A DNA stretch of 64,000 nt from Paragordius varius (lineage: Eukaryota > Nematomorpha). Within the stretch, counting starts at the first letter, position 1; every line of letters begins with the position of its first letter. The position numbers and the translations under genes were made by a program. The notes below the pieces were generated by a model. It was not told the origin of the DNA, did not search any database, and saw only the letters and a program-made list of their open reading frames with translations. Shown piece by piece: positions 38,401-51,088 of the stretch. The stretch spans positions 3,720,001-3,784,000 of the forward strand of contig OZ176050.1 of the NCBI GenBank assembly GCA_964247055.1. The letters run 5' to 3'.

Positions 38401-40539
38401 TATGATTGTCAATTACAGTTACATTTACAATGTATATAGTAACACAAATTATATTTTATTTTTAATTTTTGATGTAATTTTAAAAAATTAATAATTCTTA
38501 TTTGTTTAATCGTCAGCTCATGTATGTAATTCCTCCTTTGGAAACGATTTTAATGGAGTTTGTCAGTGTGGATCAGGTTTAACTGGACCTAAATGTTTAA
38601 GTAATCTTAATATCTTTTTTATATTTAGATTCTAATTAATTTTTATAATAAACAATTAAAATCCTATGTTATTATCGTTAAATCAAATGTACAATACATA
38701 CAATTGAATAAGCAACAAATATTTTTCATTCATCAATATTAAAAGTCTCAATTTTCAAATTTTGTCATATTTATTATATGCAGTGATATTAAGGGAGGGT
38801 TCTTTGCTAGGCACAATTTTACAGTAACGAGCACCCATACCTGTATTTTTTATGGCGGAAAGGAAAATTGATTATGTTAGTAGCTATATATAAGATTTTC
38901 GTTTTTATCAATTACATTTTTGAAAGTTGTGGACAAAAAAATATTTATCAAATATGTAACTAAACGAAAAATCTCTCACATGGTATCACTGTGTGCAAAA
39001 AAGGTCAATTTTAACAAAAAAAATTTTTTCACATAGCTTATAACCAGCGAATTCCTTTACCGCAAAAAATTTTATTTGTTGAGGACCTAATTTTTGGAAT
39101 ATTACAAGAAAATTGAAATTAAAAAAGAAAATTAAGAATAGAAAAATAATGATAAACCTTGAGATAAAATTTATTATCATCAGATATTTACGAAATAGCC
39201 TCAGGGTGTTTAAAACTAGATCAAAAAATCGTTTTTTCCTAACTTAGATCAAAAGATCATGTTTTCCCTAATACACAATCAAAATGTTGTGAAACTAGTA
39301 AAATATTTTTTTAATTATTTACTAGCTAAACAAACTATTAAAATCTTATCATTTACATTTTATACCATAAAAATTATATATCAAACTAAAATTAATAAAA
39401 TAATGACTTTTTTTATTTTTTTTGCCATCTGGTTTATGAGTGAATAATATATTAATTGTTTTATTTTCTGGATACCTGATTATCATATAAATTAATCCAA
39501 AACAGTAATTAAAAGTAATAAAATATTTACAAAAAATCCGTATAGATCCTAGTAAAAATATAAATTTGTGTATATACAAACCAGTCACAAGTTATACGGA
39601 TTGTTGGTTGATATTCCATTTATAAAATTTTTTGTATTATTTTATATACTTTAAAATTCCAATCATGTAAGATATCCAAATAAAACAGTAAGTTTTTTAT
39701 TCGTTCATATACCAGATAAAAAAAATTAAAACAATATTTAATTATGGGATATAAGTTTTTTATGTATATAATTAAAATGTCTAGCTAGTTTAGCTAGTAA
39801 ATTAAAAATTTCCATATAGTTTTAGCATTTTAATATATTAAGTTTAAAGGGAAAACCCGATTTTTTTAATCCAGTAAATAAAAACCCTAACTTAATGATT
39901 TTAAGCTATTAATTATAATTTGATATGGTATAAATTTTTTATCATGTTTTATCAATATTTTTTAATTATCCTTAATTATTACTTTCATAATTTCGATTTT
40001 CGCTCAATATTTAAAAACTAGGTCGACAACAAATAAAACTTTTACGGCAAATGAATTCGCTGGTTAAAGGCCATCTCAAAAAAAATTTGACACTCTAAAT
40101 ACCCTTTCAGCCATTTAGGATACAGAGATGGCCTATAATAGTGTTGCACTCGATGCTGTATTTCATTATTTAATTTTATAATGATTAAATAGTTAATATT
40201 TATTTGCACCAGAGTGCCCGACATGCCAAAATTGCGTGGGTAAATGTGATTACAGAGGCTACTATAAATGTAAAAATGGCTATTATGGGACCCATTGTGA
40301 TAAAAGTATAATATGTTTATAATGATATAATATCTATGAAAATTTTTTTCATTTAATAAGAAGCCTCAAAATTGATTTAATATATACATTTTGGGTCATA
40401 AAATTTTTATCGCTTTTTTACATAAATGAACGCTTTCTTATTCACTCATTGTCAGGAATATATTAGTAAAGTATGGTGTTGTTTGTTCGTGTTAAAACCT
40501 AGATGTAATGGTTTATTAAAATAATTGAATTTTTTATTA

Positions 40540-40573
<34 letters not shown>

Positions 40574-41819
40574 ATGATATATATAATAATATATATATAT
40601 CGATCTCCGTATTATTTAAGTTTATAATTTTTGAACTATCATCAAATTTGTACAAGAATGTAATATGTATAGCTGTATGTTTAACTTAACAAAACAAAGA
40701 TTCTTGGTTCAAATAATATTCACATTTTGCTTAAATGAAAAAATTTCTCTTTATTTATGAGAAATAAAATGTTTTGTATTTTTTGTTCACATTTGCCAGA
40801 GTTGTATCAATTTAGGAGTTTAGTTTTTTGAGCTATTATGAATTATATACCAAAGTTTTTTATTTTTATTAAAACTAAGCTGTTCATATACAAAAACCGA
40901 CTCTTAAAGTTAAAAAAAATAATGTTTTCTTAGAAAGTATATATATCAAAAAAAAGATACACATTCGCCCAGGACGCTTTAACCAAATTTTTTATTGTAT
41001 TTATAACTACAATATCATGTTATTAAGTCAGGTGACAAATATTATTTGTGAGTATGGAATATAATAAATGACAATTTTCATGATAGGATGTGATTATTGT
41101 CTTTCAAACAACCCCAATGCCATGGGGAAATGCGATCTTAATGGTCATTGCTATTGCAAGGAAAATTTTTACAACAAAACATGTGATGCAGGTTGATTAT
41201 TTCACTAAAACCATATTTGCCTATAAGTAATATTTTATGCATATAACGATATTGTTAATCCGTAGCTTCTAGAAGAATATTAATTTAATATACAGTATAA
41301 TAACAAATATGTTTTTAATAAAGACAACCATATTTTTTATTCTTAATTTTGGTAAAAATAACTCATCTTTAGGTTGAAAAATGGTTAAAAATGTATATTG
41401 TTAGAACACTCAATGATATATTAAATTAAAATCACAAAATTTATGTAGAAAACATATGGTTATCTTGTAATTTTTTTGTCTATTGATTGTCAGATTTTGC
41501 CTGTATTCTTTTTTACGCTATTAATTTTGTTGAATTTTAGATATTTTCTAGAAACCTTTTTCCTGACTAAACTAAAACCTCAATACATTTATTTTATTAA
41601 TATACAAGGTTATCTAATCTTGGGTTTGATATCAGAAACGACTCCAAGTAAATTGTATTATGACCCGTTTGATTCAACCATCCCTCCCGTTAAACTTCCA
41701 TTGATGGCACCATGGTAATGAATTTATATAAAATACAAAATACACTTAAAACTAATTTGATTATAAATTAATTTTTATTTATATTTTTATGCCCAATAAT
41801 AGGAGATAATATGATTGCT

Positions 41820-41894
<75 letters not shown>

Positions 41895-44800
41895 TTTATT
41901 TTAATGTTTATAAAACGTTATTTTTTATATGCTTAATAATATCAAATTAAATTTATTTCTCGGAAATTTTACATTAAAAGAATAGAAATTTAACTTTATA
42001 AATCGTTGCTAAAGCCATCTAATTATTAAAATTAAATCTTAGAAGAAAGGTCAATTTGGCAATATGAAAAATTCAGTGTAATTTTTATCCAAATAGTTAT
42101 TCCAAAATTCAATAAATTATTTGACTGCGTATGAAAGGGACTTAACCTCAAAAAGATGGCGCTTAGAGTAATGGATTTAAATACTAATAAGATTAAATTA
42201 AGATAGATAATATTATGATCAACAGGATAATTGAGAGAATATGCATTTACTTGCTTTGCCAAATATTTTTGAAAATAAAGACGAAGAAATGAAAAAGCGC
42301 GTGCTGAAATCTATCTTCATTCTCAAGAATAGTGGAATTTTCACGCATTAATAAATTTAATCATCACAGTCGTCATGTTTGATTCCTCCAACATCCAATT
42401 CGAAATTTAAAGAGGCTGTGCGTTAAAACAGTCATGGAAAAGAGTATCGATTGTTAGTTGTTTGATGTAGATAACAAAATTTTTTTGTGGGAAATATACC
42501 CAAATAAAATATTTTGGTCATATAATAAATGGAAACGGGACGAAATCAATGTAATATTGGCCACCATGAATGGAAAAATGGTCAAAACATTCATGATTAA
42601 TGATTGAAGTTATTAACACGTTCTTCAACCGTAAGTTGAAAAACGGATGAATAGCAGTCTATGGCCGTGTGAATATGCAAAATGATCTTAAATGGCTTAT
42701 AAAGGGAATCCCTTGTAATATATTTTCAATGTATCCCCCTTATGAAAATGTCCTGTAAAATTATTAACAGCGCCCAGCTATTTAGTTCACGCTGATTACC
42801 GTGCACTCATTTGATTTAAACCCTGATTTTAAAATTATACATCTGGTTGTGGATATTATGTTAGTATAATATTAAATTTTAATTAATAAATTTATTTTCT
42901 TAAAAGAGTCAGGATGCGAATAATGGCCCATGTTTTTTTAAACATTCGAGGTTATCATGAGTCTATTGATTAGCTCAATATTCGACAATATATATAATAC
43001 ATGCCTGATGATTTTTAGGTTAGCTGCAATACAAACATATGACGACTATAAATGCAATGGCGTCCTTTTAGGACGAGGTTGGGGACTCAGTTTAAAGGAA
43101 TGCATTCCTAGTGGTTGGAGAAGTTCTCATTTTCTAACGGGCGCTTATTCCTACAACCGTCGGACAATAGGGTCTTCTGAACATTACATCAAAAATTATT
43201 ATCCACGTATGATCATTTGATTTAAAATAAATTAACAGTTTTAAAATTAGAGGCCCGCAAGAGGACCGTTACCAGTTTTAAAGCGATTCTTCTTGAAATT
43301 TAACATCCTGAATAACTTTTCGCTTATTTTGAAAGGTGAATAAAACGTTATAGAGTTAAGAAATCGAAAATAAAGTGTTATAAAAGTTATTAAAACGCAA
43401 TTAACTAGGAATATGATTGATGGAAAATTACAAGTAATTTCTTATTTTGAATTATAAATTAATGTATTATTAGTTAATAATATAATGAACGAGAACAAAA
43501 CTAACCGGTCATATTATAATATAGACCCTAGTGCACCTCTTGTTATGTTTGAACTAAACAAAAAAGTATTTACCTCTCTAAGATATCCACCCCGCTTACC
43601 TCAATCCAACGATAATCTTACTGAAAGTATAGCAATGATGGCGAATTGGATCAAAATAGGTATTTCATTTTTAACATAGACTTGTTTGCAAAAGAGGGCT
43701 TTCTATTTTTAATGTGACCATGAATAGGTATTAGTACCACATCTTTTTATCCGCAATTACATATTGGGGTTGTTTTAAATCCCATAGCTCAAACTTGTAA
43801 ATTAACTGTTTGTAAATTTAGTTAAATTTTAATTATCAAACATTGTTCTCATGTATTAAATAAAAATGCTTAAATTAACAGTTTTGTAATATTAGAAATT
43901 GGCACAGCACTTGCAAAACACGATAAATCAATAAAAATATTAAATTTTGGCCATGGTGCCTAGTTTTTAAACATCTTCAAACCATAATATACATTCAGCA
44001 TTTGTGTGTTGCATTAGCAATTAAAAGATCTAAGGATAAAAATGGCGGCGAAAATATCGATTTTTTACAGGTTAACAAAAAAATTTCTTTGTATAATGCG
44101 TCTAAAAGCTAAAGAATTAACATTTTTAAATTTGACTTAATACTTTAAATACTTTTTATGATCAAATGGCTCTGGGATATAAAACTACCCAAATGGAGTG
44201 TTAAATAAAATTATCATCTTAGGATTACCTTAACAGATAAGTTTAATTGGAAGAAGATTTTTAGTGTCCTACTAAATATCCCATAATTATTTTGCTACAT
44301 ACATGTGTTTTTAGAAAACCATAATGCATCTATAAGCCAAACATTCGCTATGAACATAACATCAGTCAATCAATGCAAACGTCATAATAAAAACCATTCT
44401 GAATACATTTGTGCCGTGGCACCAATCAATTACACGCGCACTTTACTAGATTCGGTTGGTTCACCCTTGACTGAAATAAAAAACGGTTTAGGGATTTTAC
44501 TTGAAAAATTATTGTTTACCTAGTTTGGTATCCATCTTTGTACAAACTTAGAGTAACAATAAGTCTAATATCTCCTGATTTATCGATTTAAATAGTTTTG
44601 ATAGAATATTTATACTCTAAGAATAATTTTGTTTAAATTTTAAATATATCCATTTAAAATTTCATTTTTTGATTTTAACTTATTAATATTGCAAACTTTT
44701 TTAAAACCATAAGAAGTGTATATAAAAAATTCTTTCAATTAATTTTTCAAAGCGTTAAAAAATAATTTTTTGCATCCAGGAATCCACACTTTAGTAGGAT

Positions 44801-44937
44801 TGTACGTTAAAAAAGAACCTGAATGTCATGGAATGTGCTACTGCTATTTTTATAATATTAAACCATATGTCAATTGGATATGTGATATTATGGGTCATAA
44901 TCTATCGATTGAAAACATTAACTATCATGATACATAA
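35472..44937 (+). CDS. secreted protein: six EGF modules plus catalytically dead trypsin-like domain
   Basis: Exons: 35472-35550 (hydrophobic leader, tentative), EGF exons 36657-36746, 37381-37476, 37735-37833, 38517-38600, 40213-40305 and 41087-41191, then 41552-41714, 43019-43206, 43474-43659, 44315-44485 and 44780-44937; about 503 residues. All EGF exons are phase 1-1 and 28-35 residues long. The protease-like part starts at APWLAAIQTY, split by a phase-2 intron inside the Trp codon as in PWxxxI of trypsins. It continues with YKCNGVLLGRGWGLSLKEC (catalytic His of AAHC is Glu), SAPLVMFEL where DIALLKL should hold the Asp, ICAVAP, LDSVGSPL in place of GDSGGPL, NGIHTLVGLYV and YVNWI. No IVGG activation site is present. 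So it is a serine protease homologue, extracellular, perhaps a binding or regulatory protein. It is convergent with the PP6 gene; the stop is 360 bp from PP6's stop. Confidence 0.8.
36135..36545 (+). mobile_element. LINE C-terminal remnant
   Basis: Lies in the first intron of the EGF/protease-like gene. It reads YGCEF ... RRLL ... IWKDKINN with stops, then ERMFNYFGHVMPSNYLEKE ... GQRKSSPMKWLHILKEEV, the C-terminal region of RTE/CR1-type reverse transcriptases (GHVxR...GKRxRGRP.xxW). No RT core remains. It is a different, older element from that at 8159-11533. Confidence 0.65.
39002..40096. repeat. TIR repeat in an intron of the EGF/protease-like gene
   Basis: Inverted ends: about 39040-39085 ('ccagcgaattcctttaccgc' like) against about 40025-40070 ('gcggcaaatgaattcgctgg'). 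Its right half matches 25900-26512. Non-coding. Confidence 0.65.
40543..40600. repeat. TA-rich microsatellite
   Basis: Interrupted (TA)n run within an intron. Confidence 0.9.
41823..41886. repeat. long (TA)n microsatellite
   Basis: The longest uninterrupted TA run in the window, about 30 units, inside the intron that splits the Trp codon of the protease-like domain. Confidence 0.95.
43735..44190 (+). repeat. dispersed repeat family R3, intronic copy
   Basis: Follows 3340-3800 through 'tctcatgtattaaataaa', 'cagttttgtaat', 'ggcacagc' and 'acttaatactttaaatactttt'. Diverged. Confidence 0.55.
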
Positions 44938-45297
44938 AATTTATTTGTGCCAAACTATCATATATAATAAATATATGCATATATTTATATTTGGTTAAAA
45001 CTTTTTTAAATAAATTATGTGGTATTAACAAAAATATAGAGCTCGTTTTAAATTGATTTTTAAAAGTAAATGCTGCTGTATCAAGTACAATTTTAACGAC
45101 AAAACACAAAAAGTAAAATTTTTTTAAAAACCCATTGGAGAAATAAATTTTTATCTCTATCCCGTATCAAGCAATAGGTTACATTACTCAATAAAAAATA
45201 TGAATTTTTTATAAAAATATTGTCATTACTTTTTATATTTTGTACCTTTAAATAATTAATACTCTACTATAACAAATAAGTGTAGTAAATAATTATG

Positions 45298-46961
45298 CTA
45301 TAAAAAGTATTGAAAAGCTTTTTGTTTGGGTATATCCCTGTCTTTGTCAGGTACTGCTTCAAATATAAGCGGAGTTTGACTCCCATCTTCGGCAAATTTT
45401 ATGACTGCGGCCTTATTACCACATCGATAACAATAATTTGGGGCTGACCAAATGGTTACAAGTGTATTATCAAATATATACTTGTATCCTGTATGTATAA
45501 AAATATTCGATAAATAAACTCTTCAAAAAGTTATTTTTTGAAATATGTTAACCAGGAAAAATTCAGTACTAAAAACTATTAAAGGTTTAAAATAAGGTGG
45601 AATCGTAATATGTGTTTTTAGTGTTTATTACCTTCATTAACCAATTGGTGAGCTCGGCAAATGAGTGAGAGGTTATTGGTTCGGACAAACTAAGTAAAAA
45701 AATCATTTCTTTAAAAAATAAAAACAATAAAATATAAATGTTGTATATGTATCCATATAATATATATAAAATATAAAAAAATATTATTTGTCTTTATATA
45801 TACATTTACGGATCCCTATCGACAATTATATATCATTTGTTTGGGCCAATCAAGCAACAAAAAAATGTTAAATTTAAAAATTAAATCTGTTTACCATATA
45901 CGCATACTAGTAGAGCAAATTTAAAAAAATGAGATGCCTTAAGATACGCGAAAAAGACAGAAAATGCAATATACTTCAAGCGTAACATTTTTTCCAAATA
46001 ACCAGCCAGCTCCTCGAGAACTTACAGCCCAATTTTGAGAATTAGCAGAAGAACTCATAAGCTTTCCCCCGAAATTGTTATCCTCAAGGAATGGAAGTTC
46101 ATTGTCATCATCGTCTGCCCCTTCCCCAAATCCACAAGGATCATTTGGATCCGACCAAACTAAATCACAGAAAGGACCTTTTTGAGGGATTTCTTGAACG
46201 CGTTTTATGGTCCGGATTTGATCAATAGTCGCTATGGATGGGGATAAACCACCATGAATGCATAATATACGATTGTCGATAACCTGTGGTGATGTATTAA
46301 TACATAAGAAAAATATTTTTTTACAATAACATACAAATTGATATAAAATGCACTGTAAAAATAAGACAAATATATAAATATAAAGACATAAATAATTTTT
46401 ATAATTATTTGTGTTTAAATAATCAAAAAATACAGCAGCAATCGGTAAGTAATCAAAGAGATTCGTGATAAACTTCCAAGCGTTACCATTCCCATACTTA
46501 GTTAAGCATTCATCTATAAGTGGCATAAAATTAAAAAAAACCATAAAAGCCATATATTCTAGTGGTTTGTCTACTTTCATGATTACCACGGAGTAAAACT
46601 ATTTTATTTGGCCATTTTGCTTTAAGGACTAAAAGTTTCGTAACTGTTTCTAAGCTGTAATAACCTCTATCAACAAAGTCACCCTAATAATATTGATAAG
46701 CGCTTACAAGAAAAATATATTTTTCATCGGGAATTTGTCCAGACTTTTTAAACAATTCTTCCAAGTCGTAATACTGACCATGAATATCACCACAAACGGT
46801 GACCGGTGTTTGAACATTTTGTACATTTGGTTCTTCTATCAAAATATCACATACTATTCTGCATAATTGCTTAAGATAATCATAATAATTACCCTTAAAT
46901 TATTTTCAGATAAATATTTGCACAATTTTGTTTCTTCAACAAAAAAATCCAAGTCAAACAT
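45298..46961 (-). CDS. PPP6C: serine/threonine protein phosphatase 6 catalytic subunit
   Basis: PPP-family metallophosphatase. Exons: 46961-46893, 46869-46708, 46683-46542, 46513-46434, 46283-45975, 45689-45632, 45488-45298; 336 residues. The N-terminus [10 protein letters not shown] matches PP6 rather than PP2A or PP4. Metal and catalytic motifs are all intact: GDIHG (50-54), GDFVDRG (78-84), RGNHES (109-114), [43 protein letters not shown]. The C-terminus QYFL is the carboxymethylation tail. The first three introns are 23, 24 and 28 nt; the others are 150, 285 and 143 nt. Oddity: between SDP and WAVSSRGAG there are 38 residues (198-235, with DDDDNE) where human PP6 has about five. PP6 acts with SAPS and ankyrin subunits in cell-cycle and stress signalling in other animals. 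Confidence 0.95.
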
Positions 46962-47229
46962 TTTTTTGGTTTACAAAAGGTGAATCTGTTGTTTCAATTT
47001 TAGGAAATTATTTAAAATACAGAGGGTATAAAATAGATTTTTTAAACTTTGTTAAAATGATCATTTTTAGTGCTTTTTCGTTTAAGCTTATCGAATGATT
47101 TCGGAATTTAGCACTTTTGTGACAATTGCACATCGAAAAATCGCAAAATTTGCGCGCATTAAACCGAATAAATTTTTTGATAAAATAAATGTTTCTTTCA
47201 AAAATGTTAGGATATATTATTTACTATAA
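46962..47229. other. 5' flank of the PP6 gene
   Basis: AT-rich stretch upstream of ATG 46961. It is a likely promoter region, but I see no distinct element. Confidence 0.4.
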
Positions 47230-48150
47230 TTACAAAGCTAATAGTTATAAAAATTTAATATTTAAATGTGTGCACCGAAGGTGTCAAATTTCAACAGTCC
47301 ATTACCTTATGGGATAATTTTATATGCCAGAGGGATTTGAATATCTTAATAGAAAATATGCTTTCTTTAGCCTATTAGGCACATTTTACAAAAAAAGTTT
47401 TTTAAAAAAATGTAAAAAGTATCCTCATCCAAAACTTTTTGGATGCCTTTTTTTCAGAAAGTTTTTTTAAATCCCTAATGCAACAGGCATATAACTGTAT
47501 ATTATGGCAAAAAAATTAAATAATTATCATTAAAAAACTTTCAGGATTTTTATAGAAAAAACTTGATATATTTTGTTAATATCAGCTGTTCGTTTCGATT
47601 GTGTTTAGGAGCTGTCCCAATTTTAGTCCTTAGAAGTAAAACTGTAAAAAATAATAGCTTTTTATCCAATACATGGGAACAATGTTTGGTAATTAAATTT
47701 TAAGTCAATTTTTTAAAAAAAATTATTTACATAAAGCTCTAGAATATAAAACAATGCTAAAAGGTAATAAAGTGTTAATCCTTTAATATGAGCTAGTTAT
47801 ACACTTAAACTTTCGAGGTAGTTTTATATACCAGAGCGATTCAAAATTTAAATATAAAAAATGAAGGTATTAGGCTGTATTCTAATTTAGAGTGTCTTTG
47901 GTAGGCGTAAAAATTAAAAAAATTTAAAATAAATTTTAAAACTCTATCTCAACCTTGTTGACCGGAATTTTCTTCCATAACTTTTTTGAAACGCTAAAAC
48001 AACAAACAAATAAATGTATATTATGGCTAGAAAATGTAAATACTACTCTTTATTAAGGTTTCAGGTTGCATTTTACTAGCAAAAATATATTAATTTATAT
48101 TAAAATCAGCTGAGTTCAATTTTGTTTTTGAGCTGTCCCATATATAATTA
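47230..48150 (-). repeat. dispersed repeat family R3, two adjacent diverged copies
   Basis: Opposite orientation to 3340-3800: 'aggagctgtcccaatttta' near 47608 and 'gagctgtccca' near 48130, each preceded by an 'atcagctg' block. Confidence 0.6.
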
Positions 48151-48339
48151 ACAAAAAATCGTTTATTTTTATGATTAGCTGGAAATATAAAACCCATATA
48201 TCACCGCAAACTTAAAAATACCTGGATTGCGCTATAAAAATTATATGCTATATTTTGACATTTATAAAAGTTTTTTTCAAAACATGGATATTTTGCTTAT
48301 AAATTTAATTAAGCAAAATTTTGGCGAAGCGAGTTTTAT

Positions 48340-48605
48340 GTTATTTTAAAGCATGGTGGTAACGGTATAAAATGTTTTAAGTTATTATTTAAACTCTATT
48401 TTTGATAATGCTAAGTATTTCACATTTGCTTTCATTTTAAATGCGATTTTGCAAAAAAAACAATTTTTTAACATAAATCTAAATTTGAACCAATATTGGA
48501 AATTCTGGAGTGATAGAAACGTTTAGCATCATTGAAATGGAAAAAGTGTAATTTATAATATAAAGCGTTTATATACCGTTTTCAGCATCCTTTAAAATAG
48601 AATAA
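48340..48605. repeat. MITE-like copy of the foldback loop
   Basis: Matches 12255-12535: an inverted end pair, 'gcatggtggtaacggtataaaa' like at 48348 and 'tataccgttttcagcatcc' at 48572, with 'gatagaaacgtttagcatca' shared near the right side. Confidence 0.75.
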
Positions 48606-49075
48606 AGCTATTGGGATTTTAATTTTACACAATTTTATAAAATAAATTTTATATTGTTTCATAGGCAAACAAGCCCTCTTTTATGTTAACCAATAGTTGA
48701 GGCACCGTATGTAACATAAACCTCCGGTAAAATCGTGCGAAATATTGACAATCAGTTTTTAAATATCTTTATTTATGAATAATATATTAATTCATTAAAT
48801 GGTGACCACTAACCCACACTGACGGTTATAGGGCAAAGTTCGTATAATAACAAAAAGGAAAAAAAAACAAAAATTCAGAATGTTTTATAAAAATTTTAAA
48901 TTTGGATGAAAAAAAAAATAATTAAATCCTCATGATCTCTTACGGTAAGCAGTTTAAAATTATGATGTATATGTTTTTATATTACCAAAAGCCAAAAATA
49001 TAATACATCCGGTCAAAATATCGGGAAATAAAAGAATTCAATTTTGTTATAAGGATATAAATTTTATCATTTTTG

Positions 49076-49178
49076 AGTCAAAAGCAACATTTTATTATCC
49101 AACGCAAATTTTTTCAAGTAAACGTAATTTTTGATCCAAACGCAAAACTTTGCGTTTGCTTAAATGTTGCTTTTGACT
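49076..49178. repeat. short perfect inverted repeat
   Basis: AGTCAAAAGCAACATT at 49076-49091 and its exact complement AATGTTGCTTTTGACT at 49163-49178. The loop contains a second palindrome, CAAACGCAAA...TTTGCGTTTG. Confidence 0.9.
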
Positions 49179-51088
49179 GAAAAATGGTATACATAAATAT
49201 AATACAGTGATTTACCCAATAAAATTGGTACGATCATATGTACATGTTTGCGCTATCAATCTAAGATTAAACCAAAAATTTATGGGAAAAATTACGCTCG
49301 TTGCCGATTAACCACTTTATTTCCTTTGGTGGATGATTTTCTATCGCGGGGATTTCGTTTAAAATTAAAAATATTATTGTGCCGACGAAATTCTAGCTGC
49401 TATTTGACGCATTAATAAAAATACATTTTATAATGTAAATTTATTAAATGCCATTTTAAACTTCTAATGGTATTTATTGAATTTTTAATCACTATATAGT
49501 ATTATTTATAATTTGACAGCAAGTTTTCCTTAATTATATATTTTAAAAAGGAATTGTTTGTTTTAATAAGGATATAACAAAATATTAGGTCTGTGATTTT
49601 GGTTTAATAATGAGAAATTAATTTAAATTTAATAATTTTTTAATTAGTAGACTGTTACAACAAAAACCTCAAAGTATTCTTACAAATAATTTGTGAAAAG
49701 AAGTTTAAAAAAATTCGGTAATCGTAGTCAACCTTGTCCTTATTGCATTAATGGTATAGATCTAGAAAGATTATAACAACATTTAAATTAATTAAATTTT
49801 AAATCAAGCGGAATATATTAAAAAATTAAACCAAGTTTTATTTAAAAATTTTTAAAAAGCATTACAGCGGTCAGGGGAGCAGAAACGCATATTTAAAAAC
49901 CAATGCCAAATAAAACAGCTCATATGGTCACTTTACTCTATAAAATTTTCATTATAAAAAGGATTTTTGAAAAATGGCATATCTAAAAAGGGAGATTTGC
50001 AGTTTATGCTGAATGATAAAAACAATTTAGATCAATTGGCTTCTTTATTACTTCCTGTGAGGGCGATTTGAAATTTGAATATCTCAAAAAGTATTTAAGG
50101 TATTAGGTCGAATTTAAAAATATTTGATTTCTTTACGTTTAAAAGCACATGCTTCAAATTTTTTTTCGAAAATTAAACTTGAAAAATATCTTCATCTCAT
50201 TTTTCGCCGCCATCTTTTTCTTTATTTTTTTAATTCGCTAATAAAATAGGCAAATAAATGTATATTATGGTTAGAAAATGCAAATTAATAACTTTAGTAA
50301 GATTTTAAATTACATTTACCAGCAATTAAATAACTCTTTATTTCAATTGTGATTTAAAGCTGTCCCAATTTTTGACTCTAGAAGTTATAAAACTGCAAAA
50401 ATGGAATTTATTTAACAGGAGAAAGATGTTAAATTTTTTAACTAAAAAGCTTTTAAAACAGTAGATTTACTAGATTGAGTTCTAAGATATATAATTACCC
50501 CAATATATAATCGCAGACAGAAAAGGTCATGGTTAAAAATGGAGGCTACTTACATGGCTTAAACACACTCCAATAAAATATGCATACTTATAATATAGAA
50601 TAAACCCGAAATCTTTGAAAATTTATTTGAATTTGTTTTACCGTAGAAAAATCTATTATCTAGAAGATATTATAAAATTTAAGAAAAAAATGTTACGTTA
50701 AAAAACTAACTCTTCATGTTGTTTTTTAGTTTTAAGTAAAATATGTATTACGCCATATAGCTTAGTGAGTAAAAATGACCTTAGGCCAAAAAATATTTTG
50801 ATAAAATATATTTTAAGCAAAAGCGACCATTCAAATGAATACTTTTGAAATTACATAGTAGTATAAATATTTTATCTTGTAATAAAATATAATGTTTACA
50901 AACAAAAGCAATGTGACTATTTATAATATAATTAAAACGATATTATTTTTAAAGTAAAATTTTATATCAAAGAAGAATTAATTTTTCATTTGCGAGTTTT
51001 TTGATAACTATATACAATTTTCTATTTTTTTTATTTCACACAATTTTTTAAACCGTCCATAATATCAAACATTTTTAAAGAAAACCCA
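49179..51088. other. no gene seen; R3 repeat copy at about 50030-50480
   Basis: Spacer upstream of the ETS gene. The R3-type repeat (minus orientation, 'aaagctgtcccaatttttgac' like near 50357) is the only recognisable item. Confidence 0.5.

Noticed and set aside
43019-44937. Idea that the protease-like exons form an active trypsin
   Set aside because: His, Asp and the GDSGGP motif are all altered and no IVGG-type activation site precedes the domain.
46684-46707. Idea that the 24-nt gap in PP6 is an assembly error rather than an intron
   Set aside because: It has exact GT-AG ends, and nine similar gaps with GT-AG ends occur in three unrelated genes, always at points where removal restores homology.
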